Positions 25,725 to 34,509 of a stretch of 64,000 nt of DNA are shown here, piece by piece. The notes beneath the pieces were generated by a model. That model saw nothing but the letters and a program-made list of their open reading frames with translations, made no database searches and was not told the DNA's origin. How positions within the stretch are numbered: the stretch's first letter is position 1; each line of letters begins with the position of its first letter. Source of the DNA: Flavitalea plasmicola (lineage in GTDB: Bacteria > Bacteroidota > Bacteroidia > Chitinophagales > Chitinophagaceae); NCBI RefSeq assembly GCF_030546645.1, contig NZ_JAUOTO010000005.1, positions 682,001-746,000 of the forward strand, given 5' to 3'. The position numbers were made by a program, and so were the translations under genes.

Positions 25725-27686
25725 ATGTTATATAGGGGACCTATTCTGTTAATAGCCTTATTAACATTACTATCCAATATCCCGCCCACCGACTTTGCGC
25801 TTTCCCTGACAACGACGGTGCGGCAAGCCGACTGTGGCGGCAATGGCGCCACGATCACCATCAATGCCAGCGGCGGCACGATGCCTTATGCGTATAGCCT
25901 TGATGGCGTCAATTACCAGCTAAGTAATCTTTTCAATGTATCGGTGGGGGCTTTCCAGGCCTATGTTAAGGACGCCAATGGGGTTGTCAATTCCACCAGT
26001 GTGACTATTTCCAAGCATTGTCTCCAGGTCATTGCCGACGGTACGGACCCCGACTGTACGAATACAGGGGGTAAGATCACGGCAGTGGCTTCCAATGGCG
26101 TCGAGCCCTATACGTATTCCATCGATGCAACGAACTGGCAGGCCTCTCCGGACTTTACGGGCCTGGTGGCGGGCAGCTACACCGTATATGTGCTGGATGG
26201 CGCGGGACAGGGGAGCGCCGGCTTTGTAACGCTGGCGGTCGTCTGTATCCAGGCTGTCGCGACGCCTACCGATGCTACCTGCGGAAAGAACAATGGCACG
26301 ATTAGTGTTCTTGCCACGGGTGGCCAGGGCGCTTATCATTATTCGCTGGATGCCGTGAATTTCCAGGATGATCCTCTGTTTACGGGCCTGGCGCCGGGAC
26401 CTTATTCCATCACCGTGAAGGATGATAAGGGGCACACCGGCACGACCAGTGCTGTTGTTGCTTCTGCTGTGGGGCCAGGTATCTCGACTTCACCCGTGAC
26501 GGCTTCGTGTGCGGATAATGATGGCTCGGTGTTAGTGTCAGGGCAAGGAGGGGTGCCTCCTTTTCACTTTTCGCTGGATGGCGGTGGCTTTCTGAGCTCG
26601 GGCGCCTTTGACCATCTGCGCTCCGGCGATCACGTGGCAGCCGTAAAGGATGCCAACGGCTGTACTGCTACGCAGACGGTGAATATACCTTTGATCAATA
26701 CATTGACGGTGGATGGGGGGGCAGACATACCCATTTGCGAGGGAAAGGGCGCGATCATCCAAGCATCGTCCAATGGCGCCACTTTTAGCTGGTCGCCTGC
26801 CGCAGGCCTGGATAATCCCTCCGTAATGCAGCCGAAGGCTTCACCTATGACAAGCACCACCTATTATCTAACGGCCCATGACGGGCCTTGCCAAAAGACC
26901 GCGTCCGTAAATGTCGTGGTAAGCCCCGCGCCCGTCGCCAGCGCGGCCGCTGTAGCGCCTATCTGCTATGGCCTGTCCACGCAGCTGCAGGGCAGCGGGA
27001 GCATGTATTTTAGTTGGAGCCCTGCGGACTACCTCAGTGATCCGACAGTTGCGGACCCCGTGGTGAGCAAGCCCGCTCAGTCCATGACCTATCGTCTGAC
27101 GGTGAGGGATGGGAATGGCTGTCAGTCCCTGCAGTCGGCTGTGGTGACCGTCGCCGTTATCCCGCCGCCAAGGCTATTTGCGGGCAATGACACCTCCATC
27201 CTGGCCGGACAGCCCCTGCCCTTGCACGCGGTGGATGTCGATGGTATCGGCTTAGGCCAGTGGAACTGGACCCCCCCGGTGGAGCTGGACAATGCGTACA
27301 TACAGGACCCGCTGGCGCGGCCTACGCAAAGCGTAACCTATACGGTGACGGCCTCGACGGCGGCGGGGTGCGAAGCCACGGCGAGCATTGCCGTAAAGAT
27401 CTTCAGCGCCTCGGATATTTTCGTCCCAAATGCGTTCACGCCCAACAGGGACGGTCATAACGACCTGCTGCGGGCCCTGCCCGTGGGGATAAAGGAATTC
27501 CGTTATTTCGCCGTCTTTTCCCGGTACGGGCAGCGCATTTTCTATACGACAGACCCTTCCGCCGGCTGGAAAGGGGACATCAACGGGCAGTATCAGCCGG
27601 CGGGAACCTATGTCTGGATGTCCGGTGGCGTGGACTACAGAGGGGTGCTGGTACAGCGGCAAGGGACCGTCCTGTTGATAAGATGA
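25725..27686 (+). CDS. Surface protein with SprB-type repeats and CHU_C/T9SS C-terminal domain
   Basis: 653 residues. An N-terminal hydrophobic segment serves as signal peptide. Residues about 25-315 contain repeated units with PYAYSLDGVNYQ / PYTYSIDATNWQ / AYHYSLDAVNFQ, the SprB-repeat signature. Residues about 320-560 carry Ig-like or PKD-like units with FSWSPAAGLDNPS and WNWTPPVELDN. From about 561, IFVPNAFTPNRDGHNDLL begins the gliding-motility-associated C-terminal domain (CHU_C, type B), the sorting signal of the type IX secretion system. It is therefore likely an exported cell-surface adhesin. It stands as a single gene. Its partner secretion genes are not in this window. Confidence 0.92.
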   Translation: MLYRGPILLIALLTLLSNIPPTDFALSLTTTVRQADCGGNGATITINASGGTMPYAYSLDGVNYQLSNLFNVSVGAFQAYVKDANGVVNSTSVTISKHCLQVIADGTDPDCTNTGGKITAVASNGVEPYTYSIDATNWQASPDFTGLVAGSYTVYVLDGAGQGSAGFVTLAVVCIQAVATPTDATCGKNNGTISVLATGGQGAYHYSLDAVNFQDDPLFTGLAPGPYSITVKDDKGHTGTTSAVVASAVGPGISTSPVTASCADNDGSVLVSGQGGVPPFHFSLDGGGFLSSGAFDHLRSGDHVAAVKDANGCTATQTVNIPLINTLTVDGGADIPICEGKGAIIQASSNGATFSWSPAAGLDNPSVMQPKASPMTSTTYYLTAHDGPCQKTASVNVVVSPAPVASAAAVAPICYGLSTQLQGSGSMYFSWSPADYLSDPTVADPVVSKPAQSMTYRLTVRDGNGCQSLQSAVVTVAVIPPPRLFAGNDTSILAGQPLPLHAVDVDGIGLGQWNWTPPVELDNAYIQDPLARPTQSVTYTVTASTAAGCEATASIAVKIFSASDIFVPNAFTPNRDGHNDLLRALPVGIKEFRYFAVFSRYGQRIFYTTDPSAGWKGDINGQYQPAGTYVWMSGGVDYRGVLVQRQGTVLLIR

Positions 27687-27710
27687 GATGAATTTTCAGT
27701 CGCAGGATTA

Positions 27711-27740
27711 TTTGGCGAACCGCTGAAAGCCCTATATTTG
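27711..27740 (+). promoter_or_regulatory. Promoter of the HU gene
   Basis: TTTG at 27711-27714 and TATATTTG at 27733-27740 are separated by 18 bases, a close fit to the Bacteroidota -33/-7 consensus. The HU ATG is 34 bases further on. Confidence 0.65.
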
Positions 27741-27774
27741 CTGATTCTATAACCATTTTAAAACATAAGGACAC

Positions 27775-28044
27775 ATGAACAAGGCCGAACTTATCGACAA
27801 GATTGCTGGCGACGCGGAAATTTCGAAGAAAGAAGCTAATGCCGCATTGGACTCTTTTACAGAGGCTATTGCCAAGACATTAAAGAAGGGTGATAAAGTG
27901 ACCCTGGTTGGTTTTGGTACTTTCTCCGTATCTAAACGTGCTGCACGTACGGGCCGCAATCCTCAAACAGGCGCAACGATAAAGATAAAGGCTAAAAAAG
28001 TAGCGAAGTTCAAGGCTGGTAAAGAACTGGCTGGTAAGATCTAG
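27775..28044 (+). CDS. hup: HU family DNA-binding protein
   Basis: 89 residues, the standard HU length. [11 protein letters not shown] starts the helical dimer domain, [25 protein letters not shown] is the beta-arm signature with the conserved GFGTF and the RNPQTG tip that inserts into the DNA minor groove, and [17 protein letters not shown] ends the fold. It is a nucleoid protein that bends and compacts DNA. Own promoter and own terminator: a monocistronic, probably highly expressed gene. Confidence 0.96.
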   Translation: MNKAELIDKIAGDAEISKKEANAALDSFTEAIAKTLKKGDKVTLVGFGTFSVSKRAARTGRNPQTGATIKIKAKKVAKFKAGKELAGKI

Positions 28045-28070
28045 TTACATAAGGCCATTAAGACATGTGA

Positions 28071-28100
28071 AGCAGCTGGTAAGACCAGCTGCTTTTTTTT
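28071..28100 (+). terminator. Intrinsic terminator after HU
   Basis: AGCAGCTGGT-AAG-ACCAGCTGCT forms a ten-base-pair perfect stem with a three-base loop, followed by a run of T. Confidence 0.93.
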
Positions 28101-28170
28101 ATGCCTGGGATGGGTACCATACCCCCCAGGTAAAGAGAGCCCTCCCGGCATTGGGAATGATGTAAGAAAG

Positions 28171-28491
28171 ATGCTTTCAGGCCGTTTTATTATGGTTGAC
28201 TCAAAATGTGCTGGCTTCAATTTTATTAACAAGAAAATAGTTCTTTGGACGAATGAGATAGCCTGTAACGATCCAGATACCCTGCTAATTCGCTGGCTTG
28301 ACAACAAGACCTTCATGACAAAGAGTACTCAGCGATATAGCGAGCATTGCCCCCCTTCAATTGATTTATATAGAGTTATTTCTTTCGACGGCCGGCTATT
28401 AACACTGAAGCGAATCTGGACAGGCTGGAGTAAGCGGGAAGATAATATTAACTCTGAAGACTATACGTTGCAGCTTGTCAAAAAAGGTTAG
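28171..28491 (+). CDS. Hypothetical protein, 106 residues
   Basis: A small soluble protein with no signal peptide. The order of charged and hydrophobic residues (LLIRWLDNKTFMT, LYRVISFDGRLLTLKRIWTGW) looks like a genuine beta-rich fold, but I do not recognise a family. An internal ATG at 28192 (MVDSKCAG) is an alternative start. It lies between HU and another small hypothetical gene, without clear promoter boxes. Function unknown. Confidence 0.5.
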   Translation: MLSGRFIMVDSKCAGFNFINKKIVLWTNEIACNDPDTLLIRWLDNKTFMTKSTQRYSEHCPPSIDLYRVISFDGRLLTLKRIWTGWSKREDNINSEDYTLQLVKKG

Positions 28492-28602
28492 GGGTGGATC
28501 CACGGATTTAGAAATGCTTTCGAGACTGGCAATTTTCATAAGTGCGATTTTGATACCTTGGTAAGCCGTTATTTGGTATATTTCGGGGTAATAATTCAAA
28601 AT

Positions 28603-29079
28603 ATGTTTACAGCAAAGTGGTCGTTTTTATTCATAACCTGTTTTTTTTCGATGGTTGCCACTAGCCAGACTGTATCACATTCTGCCGTCGATACCTCCCT
28701 TTATGCGATTCTTGACTATGATTCAAGCGTCGATATGGCAATGATTACGGGGTTTTATAAGGCCAGGACGACTACTCTATCGATTGACGAGATAAATGAC
28801 ATGGAGCAAATAGTCGATAGTTCCTATCAGGAATATAATAGAAAAAATCCGCGCAGACAATTATTGGGACCGCTTTCCACATATAAAAGACAATATGTTG
28901 CTATTGTCAATGAGAAAGGGCAAAAGGAGGTATGGATCAACTTCTTTTGTTCTTCCTTTGGTGCTGGTTGGAAGCATCATGTACTCATAGTTGACGATGG
29001 TGGGGTTTGTTTCTTTCAATTGACAATCAATCTCTACAGCAGAAGGGCTGGCGAGCTTATTCCCAATGGCGTCGCTTAA
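28603..29079 (+). CDS. Hypothetical secreted protein
   Basis: 158 residues from the ATG at 28603, which starts a clean signal peptide (MFTAKWSFLFITCFFSMVATSQ); a TTG at 28558 would place 15 extra residues before it and is less likely. The mature part contains an acidic segment (DEINDMEQIVDSSYQEY) and a strand pair QYVAIVNEKGQKEVWINFFC, then W.HHVLIVDDGGVCFFQLTINL. The latter resembles small Bacteroidota periplasmic proteins of unknown role. No neighbour gives a hint. Confidence 0.6.
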   Translation: MFTAKWSFLFITCFFSMVATSQTVSHSAVDTSLYAILDYDSSVDMAMITGFYKARTTTLSIDEINDMEQIVDSSYQEYNRKNPRRQLLGPLSTYKRQYVAIVNEKGQKEVWINFFCSSFGAGWKHHVLIVDDGGVCFFQLTINLYSRRAGELIPNGVA

Positions 29080-29199
29080 AGAGAGATGGCGTCCAGGATG
29101 GCTAGACTGGTTAAGGGTAGAAATGCGCAATTGCGTTTTGGTTGCGGCTATGGAATGATTTTCGAAATGGCGAAGCGAATTTCTAACGGTCCTGCATTT

Positions 29200-30225
29200 T
29201 TAAAACCCCAGGTTTAGCTGGTTCTCTGCCACACCTTTCGCCACCCTTTCATGCTTCTTATTCGCCACCACATTCTGCAGGGTCCATTCGATCTTTTCTT
29301 CGAAAGCATGCTTGCGCACAGAGCAATTCTCTTTTGTACAGATGGAACATTGAAAATCCATGCAGGCGTCCGTATGGACGAAGAACTCGATGGACTCCCC
29401 GAACTCTTTGCGGATGAGGGCCGTCAGCACGTCGATCTCCGCATGGGCTTCCACGAGGTTGAGGTACCAGGGCAGGGTGAGGTGGCAATCGACGTGCAGG
29501 AGGCCGCCGTATTTGATCACCCGCAGGTTGTGCAGGTCTACCCAGTTCTCCCGGCGGTGGTTGTTGAGATAGGCCACCATATGGCGGAGCAGCTGCAGGT
29601 CCGCCTCGTCCATGATGCCGGCGATGGAGCGGCGCAGGATGCGATAACCCGTATAGATGATGATGCCCGCGAAGAGGAGGGAGACGAGGGCATCCAGGAT
29701 GACGAGCTTCGTGTACCAGATAATGACGAGCCCGATGATGATGCCCGCCGTGGAATACGTGTCAGTCTGGAGGTGCCGGCCGCTGGCCTGCAGGGCCATA
29801 GAGCCGTTCTTCCTGCCTTTATAGATGCTGAAGGACCCGACGATGAAGTTGACAATGGCCGTGAAAGCCACCAGGTAGATGCCCTTGTCCAGTTTCAGGA
29901 TGACATGAGGGTGGATGAAATCCATGATGGCCTCGTAGATGATGATCAGCCCCGCCATGATGACCAGGGAGCCTTCGACGGCAGCGGAGAGGAATTCGGC
30001 CTTGCCGTGACCATACGGGTGGTCTTCGTCGCTGGGCTTGGCCGCGATGTAGAGGCTATACAGGCCAATGAAGCCCGCGATGACATTCACCGTGCTTTCC
30101 AGCGCGTCGGTCAGCACGGCGACGGATTGGGTAAGGTAATAGGCCGCCAGCTTCACAAAGAAGAGGACGACCGAGATGGCAGCGACCCATTGCTGCATCC
30201 GGATATTTTCTTTTCCTTTTTCCAA
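29200..30225 (-). CDS. Cation diffusion facilitator family transporter
   Basis: 341 residues, six predicted helices and a cytoplasmic C-terminal domain, normal for CDF proteins. Motifs: TDALESTVNVIAGFIGL (first metal site region), DEDHPYGHGKAEFLSAAVEG (conserved HPYGHGK/E loop) and RRSIAGIMDEAD before the C-terminal domain, which ends with HTDACMDFQCSICTKENC, a cysteine-rich metal-binding tail. It exports divalent metal (Zn, Fe, Co or Mn) from the cytoplasm. The start used is TTG at 30225, because the following KENIR.Q segment is usual in homologues; the ATG at 30198 is an alternative. 21 bases downstream of the Lpt permease gene on the same strand. Confidence 0.92.
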   Translation of the reverse strand: MEKGKENIRMQQWVAAISVVLFFVKLAAYYLTQSVAVLTDALESTVNVIAGFIGLYSLYIAAKPSDEDHPYGHGKAEFLSAAVEGSLVIMAGLIIIYEAIMDFIHPHVILKLDKGIYLVAFTAIVNFIVGSFSIYKGRKNGSMALQASGRHLQTDTYSTAGIIIGLVIIWYTKLVILDALVSLLFAGIIIYTGYRILRRSIAGIMDEADLQLLRHMVAYLNNHRRENWVDLHNLRVIKYGGLLHVDCHLTLPWYLNLVEAHAEIDVLTALIRKEFGESIEFFVHTDACMDFQCSICTKENCSVRKHAFEEKIEWTLQNVVANKKHERVAKGVAENQLNLGF

Positions 30226-30246
30226 GGTTCCTGAGAAATGGTTTAA

Positions 30247-32028
30247 TTAAGATTGCGCTGTCTCTTTGCGACGAAGACGCTGGAAGAACAGCCGCACGGC
30301 CTTTGCCATGCGAAAATAGAATTCCTTATTGAACAACTGCGAATCATGCAGCGCTTTATACACGAGGAAGATCCCTATCGGGGTCAGGACATAAGTGGCC
30401 ATCCACATGCCGCCAAACGGCGTCAGGACGTCCTCTTTGGCGAATTTCTTACCGAAATTGTTTAGCAGGAAGAAGATGACGAAAAAGACCACCGCAAAGA
30501 TCAGGGGCATACCGATCCCCCCTTTGCGGATGATGGAGCCCAGGGGCGCCCCGATGAGGAACATCACCAGGCAGGCGACAGAAAGGGTCAGCTTCTCATG
30601 CCAGGCAATGCGATGGACCACCAGCTCATTCTCCTGGTTGCCATACAGGAAAGCAGGCTGGTCCAGCTGGATCTTGACGGAGCTCAGCGCTGAAATGGCG
30701 TGCTCTACCACGGTGCTGCGGGTACTGTCCGGTAGGTAGTCGCGGAGGGTGGGGTCGGGGGGAGGAGGGGGCGGCTTCGAGCTTTGAGCTGTGAGCTGCG
30801 AGCTGCGAGCTTTGAGTTTTGAGCTATCAGTGGGGTGTTTGGAGGTGTCCTTATGGTTGGCATTGTTATGTGCAAGGTCTTTGTGGGTGCTGTCTTTACG
30901 CGTGCTATCCCTGTGCGCAAGGTCCTTGTGGGTACTGTCTTTATGGGCGACGTCTTTATGTGTGCTGTCTTTGTGGCTGGTGTCGGGCCTGGCGGGAGGG
31001 ATGGAGGTGCCTACCGGCGTCGTCACGGGAGGGGTTGGCAGGCTGGCCTTGGCCAGGAGGTAGCGGGATTCGATCTTAGGCAGCTTCTCCACTTCGGCCC
31101 AGCCCGTGGTGTCCAGCATCCGGGAGAATTTTAGACCATTGCTGAGGTCGGTGGCTGCCCTTTTACGATAGATCTCGTTCTGCTTTTTCAGGCTGTCGAT
31201 GTTCCGGCCCAGCTGGGTCATGGTCAGCATCTGGTAGTTGTTCTTAAAAGCGCTGTCTTCGGTCTTGTTGAGCTTGAAGGAGCTAAGGTCCAGGATCTTC
31301 GTGTATTCCTTAAAGCCCATCCGGATGAAGTCGTTGGTAGTGGACATCCTGTCCCCCTTGCCTTCCTGGTAGATCCACCCGTTCTGGAGAACGAACATCA
31401 GCGAGTGTTTATCCGGGGTGACCACCATCTTGCCTTTTTCCGCGATGATGATATCGTCCTGCTGGCCCGAGTAGTTCTGCTGGTAGATCACCACGCTGCG
31501 GATGGTGGAGTCATCCTTTTCCTTTTTCCCGATCTTGATGACATACCCTTCGATCTTATCGTAGAAAACGCCCTCTTTGATGTCGAAGGCGGGCTTGCTG
31601 ACGATGATGTCGTATTTCAGCGTATTCATCTTCAGGTTAGCCACGGGGATGATGTTGTTGTTGAAAAGAAAGGCCACATAGCAGATGACGAGCGAGATAA
31701 AGAACAGGGGCCGCATGAAACGCAGGAGGGAGATCCCTGCCGACTTGATGGCGATGAGCTCGAAGGTCTCGCCCAGGTTGCCCAGGGTCATGATAGAGGA
31801 CAGCAGCACGGCCAGGGGGAGGGCCAGGGGCACTAAGGTGGCGCTGACATACAGGATCAGGCGGGCTACCGTGATCATGTCCACGCCCTTGCCTACGATG
31901 TCGTCGATGTACAGCCAGAAGAACTGCAGCACCAGCACGAAGAGGGTGATGAAGAACGTGGCGATGAAAGGCCCGACGAAGGCCTTTATGATCAGCAGAT
32001 CCAGTTTTTTGAGCGGACTTTTCGGCAC
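30247..32028 (-). CDS. LptF/LptG (YjgP/YjgQ) family permease with a His/Lys/Asp repeat insert
   Basis: From a GTG at 32028 it has 593 residues; a longer frame from TTG 32151 would overlap the divergent gene, so I prefer the GTG next to PKSPLKKLDLLIIKAFVGPF, the normal N-terminus. Three helices, a periplasmic jellyroll domain (about residues 95-330) and three C-terminal helices fit LptF/G, which with LptB extracts LPS from the inner membrane. Unusual: between the jellyroll and the last helices lies an insert of about 100 residues with repeats of the type HKDSTHKDLA, ending in SSKLKARSSQLTAQSSK and a proline run. The second part is encoded by a copy of the AGCTGC-type repeat. The insert probably sits in the periplasm. 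Confidence 0.88.
   Translation of the reverse strand: MPKSPLKKLDLLIIKAFVGPFIATFFITLFVLVLQFFWLYIDDIVGKGVDMITVARLILYVSATLVPLALPLAVLLSSIMTLGNLGETFELIAIKSAGISLLRFMRPLFFISLVICYVAFLFNNNIIPVANLKMNTLKYDIIVSKPAFDIKEGVFYDKIEGYVIKIGKKEKDDSTIRSVVIYQQNYSGQQDDIIIAEKGKMVVTPDKHSLMFVLQNGWIYQEGKGDRMSTTNDFIRMGFKEYTKILDLSSFKLNKTEDSAFKNNYQMLTMTQLGRNIDSLKKQNEIYRKRAATDLSNGLKFSRMLDTTGWAEVEKLPKIESRYLLAKASLPTPPVTTPVGTSIPPARPDTSHKDSTHKDVAHKDSTHKDLAHRDSTRKDSTHKDLAHNNANHKDTSKHPTDSSKLKARSSQLTAQSSKPPPPPPDPTLRDYLPDSTRSTVVEHAISALSSVKIQLDQPAFLYGNQENELVVHRIAWHEKLTLSVACLVMFLIGAPLGSIIRKGGIGMPLIFAVVFFVIFFLLNNFGKKFAKEDVLTPFGGMWMATYVLTPIGIFLVYKALHDSQLFNKEFYFRMAKAVRLFFQRLRRKETAQS
30776..30826. repeat. AGCTGCAAGC-type repeat copy in the Lpt permease gene
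   Basis: Seven tandem variants of (G)AGCTNNG (GAGCTTT, GAGCTGT, GAGCTGC, GAGCTGC, GAGCTTT...) in 50 bases, in frame in the permease gene and coding for KLKARSSQLTAQSS. Related to copies at 32202, 32252, 32590, 34324 and 46761. Confidence 0.7.
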
Positions 32029-32069
32029 AGGAACTACGCTTGGTGAATTGATGGTATCTTGTGTAACGT

Positions 32070-32735
32070 ATGGACGCCGCAAAAGTACAACTTTCAAAAG
32101 AGGAATTGGCGCTGGTGAGTGATCCCGGCTGGATTTTAACGAAGAATTCAATCATGGGGCGGGCGGTGGCGCTTTTTGCCGAGCTGAGCGGCGAGATGCA
32201 GAGAGCTGCAAGCTTCAAGCTGCAAGCTGCAAGCGTCTGGGAAGCTATCAGCAGTGAGCTGCGAGCTGCGAGCCAGGGATTGGATAAGTGGCCGGCGAAT
32301 TGGGATACGCCTAAGATATCAAAAGGGGAGAATTATCTGGGGTTGCCTTACGTGATGCTGGACTATCCCCGCCTGTTCACCCGGGAGCATGTGCTGGCCA
32401 TCCGCACCATGTTCTGGTGGGGCCATTATTTCAGCGTGACCTTACACCTGAAAGGACGGATGCAGGAGATGTTCCTGCCCGTTATACAGCGACATACGCA
32501 GGAACTGGCGGATGCGGGCTTTCATATTGCCATCTCGGAGGATGAATGGCGGCATGAGGTGGAGGGTGATAACTATCGCCCCTTAGAGGAAGCTACAAGC
32601 TTCAAGCTTCTAGCTGCAAGCGAAGGTCGTCCCTTCCTGAAGCTGTCCGCAACCTGCGGCCTCGATAAATGGAATAAAGCCCCGGAGATCCTGATGGGGC
32701 TTTATAAAGTATTGATCAACGCTTTGTCGGAATGA
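32070..32735 (+). CDS. Hypothetical cytoplasmic protein interrupted by repeat-encoded segments
   Basis: 221 residues, no signal peptide, no motif I can name. Segments such as NYLGLPYVMLDYPRLF and VLAIRTMFWWGHYFSVTLHL look conserved-protein-like, and the end PFLKLSATCGLDKWNKAPEI.MG suggests a compact globular domain. Three repeat blocks are read in frame, giving AASFKLQAAS, SSELRAAS and ATSFKLLAAS, which look like insertions in surface loops. The ATG at 32070 lies about 41 bases from the start of the divergent Lpt permease, so the two genes share a promoter region. Confidence 0.65.
   Translation: MDAAKVQLSKEELALVSDPGWILTKNSIMGRAVALFAELSGEMQRAASFKLQAASVWEAISSELRAASQGLDKWPANWDTPKISKGENYLGLPYVMLDYPRLFTREHVLAIRTMFWWGHYFSVTLHLKGRMQEMFLPVIQRHTQELADAGFHIAISEDEWRHEVEGDNYRPLEEATSFKLLAASEGRPFLKLSATCGLDKWNKAPEILMGLYKVLINALSE
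32202..32234. repeat. AGCTGCAAGC-type repeat, copy 1 in the 221-residue gene
   Basis: AGAGCTGCAAGCTTCAAGCT followed by GCAAGCTGCAAGC: near-tandem units of AGCTGCAAGC, in frame, coding RAASFKLQAAS. Confidence 0.75.
32252..32274. repeat. AGCTGCGAGC-type repeat, copy 2 in the 221-residue gene
   Basis: CAGTGAGCTGCGAGCTGCGAGCC, the G-rich variant also seen in the Lpt permease gene; codes SSELRAAS. Confidence 0.65.
32590..32622. repeat. AGCTGCAAGC-type repeat, copy 3 in the 221-residue gene
   Basis: AAGCTACAAGCTTCAAGCTT continued by CTAGCTGCAAGCG, in frame, coding EATSFKLLAAS. Confidence 0.7.
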
Positions 32736-32737
32736 CA

Positions 32738-33118
32738 TTAATTCCCCAGGCGATGGAACAGGTCTTTTACCTGGTAGCTCCACAACTGACTCTGGTCTTT
32801 GATCTCCGTCTTGTTGGCAAAATCTTTTATAACGAGGATGGTCTGATTAGTGACCTCTGATTTTTCTATGCGGAACTCGAAGAACTCTTCCTGGGGCGCA
32901 TGCTGCCAGTGGAAGCGGATGTATTTCTCTACTTCGCTTTCCATCACATCCGCCCTGTCTGTTGAACCATTCCAGGAAAAGCTGAAAACATTATCCCGTT
33001 CATCTACTTTATCTGCAAACCACTCCTGCAGCCCGGCGGGAGTGCTAAGGAATTCGTATAATATCGAAGGTGAACATCTTACAGGGTATTCTAACGTAAA
33101 AAGTTGTTTCTTACTCAT
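32738..33118 (-). CDS. START-like domain (SRPBCC-type) protein
   Basis: 126 residues, one compact helix-grip domain. The N-terminus FTLEYPVRCSPSILYEFLSTPAGLQEWFADKV is typical of AHSA1/START-like proteins, and the C-terminal helix SQLWSYQVKDLFHRLGN closes the ligand cavity. Proteins of this exact size and start are common in Bacteroidota as START-like domain proteins with unknown ligand. Converges on the 221-residue gene (two bases between stop codons). ATG at 33118. Confidence 0.85.
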   Translation of the reverse strand: MSKKQLFTLEYPVRCSPSILYEFLSTPAGLQEWFADKVDERDNVFSFSWNGSTDRADVMESEVEKYIRFHWQHAPQEEFFEFRIEKSEVTNQTILVIKDFANKTEIKDQSQLWSYQVKDLFHRLGN

Positions 33119-33444
33119 CTATTGATCATATTGAATCTGTATACCAAACGCGGCATGTGCAATTATAGACAAATAATCGTACCGTCAAAATTTTTTTTAA
33201 CCCCCTTTTAAGGCCTTAAATCGGTTGAAACCAGTACTATTTTGCCATAAACCACCTGATATCCAGCTTCTTACCAAAAAAAATTTGGTTTCGTGACCGA
33301 AAAATGATATATTGGTGTTTGCATCTACCTGAAAATAAAGTTGACGGCATTGGTATAAGAAAAGCACTATTTATTCGTTTCTAATTAGTTCGACACTTAA
33401 AACCTTAAACCTTAAAAAAAACCCTTTAAAAAAGACCTCTGCCT
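33119..33444. promoter_or_regulatory. AT-rich leader and promoter region of rpoD
   Basis: 326 bases between divergent starts (START-like, minus; rpoD, plus), much richer in A+T than the genes. It contains several T runs, a TATTGGTGTTTG stretch near 33309-33320 and a purine-rich stretch just before the rpoD ATG that can act as ribosome site. No perfect TAnnTTTG box is seen. No small gene is visible. Confidence 0.35.
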
Positions 33445-34320
33445 ATGAGTATGCGTCAACTCAAGATCACGAAGAGTATAACAAATCGTGAGTCCCAGAG
33501 CCTTGAGAAGTACCTGCAGGAGATTGGAAAGGTAGAGCTGATCACTCCCGAAGAGGAAGTAAAGCTCGCTGTCCGTATCAAGCAGGGCGATCAACCGGCC
33601 CTCGACAAGCTAACTAAGGCCAATCTGAGATTTGTGGTATCTGTGGCTAAACAGTACCAGAACCAGGGGCTTTCCCTACCGGACCTCATCAATGAGGGGA
33701 ATCTGGGTTTGATCAAGGCGGCACAACGCTTTGACGAGACCCGGGGTTTCAAATTCATTTCTTACGCAGTATGGTGGATACGTCAAAGTATCCTGCAGGC
33801 GCTGGCCGAGCAATCCCGTATTGTCCGTCTTCCGCTGAATAAAGTTGGCCTGACCAACCGTATTCAGAAAGCCTATTCCACCCTGGAGCAGGAATTCGAG
33901 CGGGAGCCGTCTGCCGAAGAGCTGGCCGAGCTGCTGGAGCTGGACATCGAGGAAGTTTCGTCCACCCTGGGCATCGCCGCCCGGCACGTGAGCATGGATA
34001 CGCCCTTGTCCGAAGGGGAAGAAAACACCCTGATCGACGTCCTGGAGAATCCCAATGCAGAAAGGGCCGAGACCAACATCGAGCACAAGGAATCCCTCAA
34101 ACAGGAGATCGACCGCAGCCTTAAAACGTTGACGGAAAGGCAGAAAGAGGTCATCTGCTTCTTCTTCGGCATCGGGGTGGACCATCCCATGAGCCTGGAG
34201 GACATTGGGGAGAAGTTCAACCTCACCCGGGAGCGCGTCCGCCAGATCAAGGACAAGGCGATCACCAAGCTGAGGAGCAACACCAGGAGCAAGATGCTCA
34301 GGAGCTATTTGGGAGTGTAA
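33445..34320 (+). CDS. rpoD: Primary sigma factor RpoD/SigA (short Bacteroidota form)
   Basis: 291 residues: no long region 1.1, as is normal for Bacteroidota RpoD. Region 1.2 [20 protein letters not shown], region 2 [57 protein letters not shown] (shown as shorter family blocks: [20 protein letters not shown]), region 3 [17 protein letters not shown], and region 4 with [14 protein letters not shown] and the helix-turn-helix [20 protein letters not shown]. It directs RNA polymerase to TTTG/TAnnTTTG promoters, several of which are marked here. Single gene; terminator at 34510-34558. Confidence 0.96.
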   Translation: MSMRQLKITKSITNRESQSLEKYLQEIGKVELITPEEEVKLAVRIKQGDQPALDKLTKANLRFVVSVAKQYQNQGLSLPDLINEGNLGLIKAAQRFDETRGFKFISYAVWWIRQSILQALAEQSRIVRLPLNKVGLTNRIQKAYSTLEQEFEREPSAEELAELLELDIEEVSSTLGIAARHVSMDTPLSEGEENTLIDVLENPNAERAETNIEHKESLKQEIDRSLKTLTERQKEVICFFFGIGVDHPMSLEDIGEKFNLTRERVRQIKDKAITKLRSNTRSKMLRSYLGV

Positions 34321-34323
34321 TTG

Positions 34324-34355
34324 GCTGCAAGCGACAAGCTTCAAGCTACAAGTTG
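34324..34355. repeat. AGCTGCAAGC-type repeat, intergenic copy after rpoD
   Basis: GCTGCAAGCGACAAGCTTCA followed by AGCTACAAGT, four bases after the rpoD stop. Shows the family also exists outside coding sequence. Confidence 0.7.
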
Positions 34356-34405
34356 GATTGTTTAAGTAAAAGATATAAATATTGAGATAAAGATTTACTC
34401 TACAG

Positions 34406-34424
34406 AACGAACCGGAGGTTCGTT
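34406..34424. other. Small perfect hairpin after rpoD
   Basis: AACGAACC-GGA-GGTTCGTT, eight-base-pair stem, three-base loop. Not followed by a T run, so not a classical terminator; it lies at the start of a purine-rich GA/CGA stretch. Confidence 0.45.
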
Positions 34425-34432
34425 GTCCATAC

Positions 34433-34490
34433 ACGAGCGAAGCGAAGGGTACGACCGAGGAGGAGCGTGACGAAGCAGCTCTGACGAAGG
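34433..34490. repeat. CGA/GAAG-rich degenerate repeat stretch
   Basis: CGAGCGAAGCGAAGGG, then GACCGAGGAGGAGCGTGACG and CTGACGAAGG: short GCGAAG / GACGAAG / GAGGAG units with strong purine bias on the plus strand. No open frame or pairing explains it. Confidence 0.4.
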
Positions 34491-34509
34491 TCTCAGATAT
34501 TAGATTTTT

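Noticed and set aside
29126..29135. CGCAATTGCG palindrome between convergent genes
   Set aside because: A ten-base self-complementary site without loop or T run; too common by chance to call a terminator or binding site.
29251..30234. 327-codon plus-strand frame
   Set aside because: Antisense to the CDF transporter, Asp/His/Val-rich translation without any family signature.
30840..31010. Regular repeats in the Lpt permease gene considered as a CRISPR array
   Set aside because: The repeats are short, contiguous, in frame and code for HKDSTHKDLA-like units; there are no spacers.
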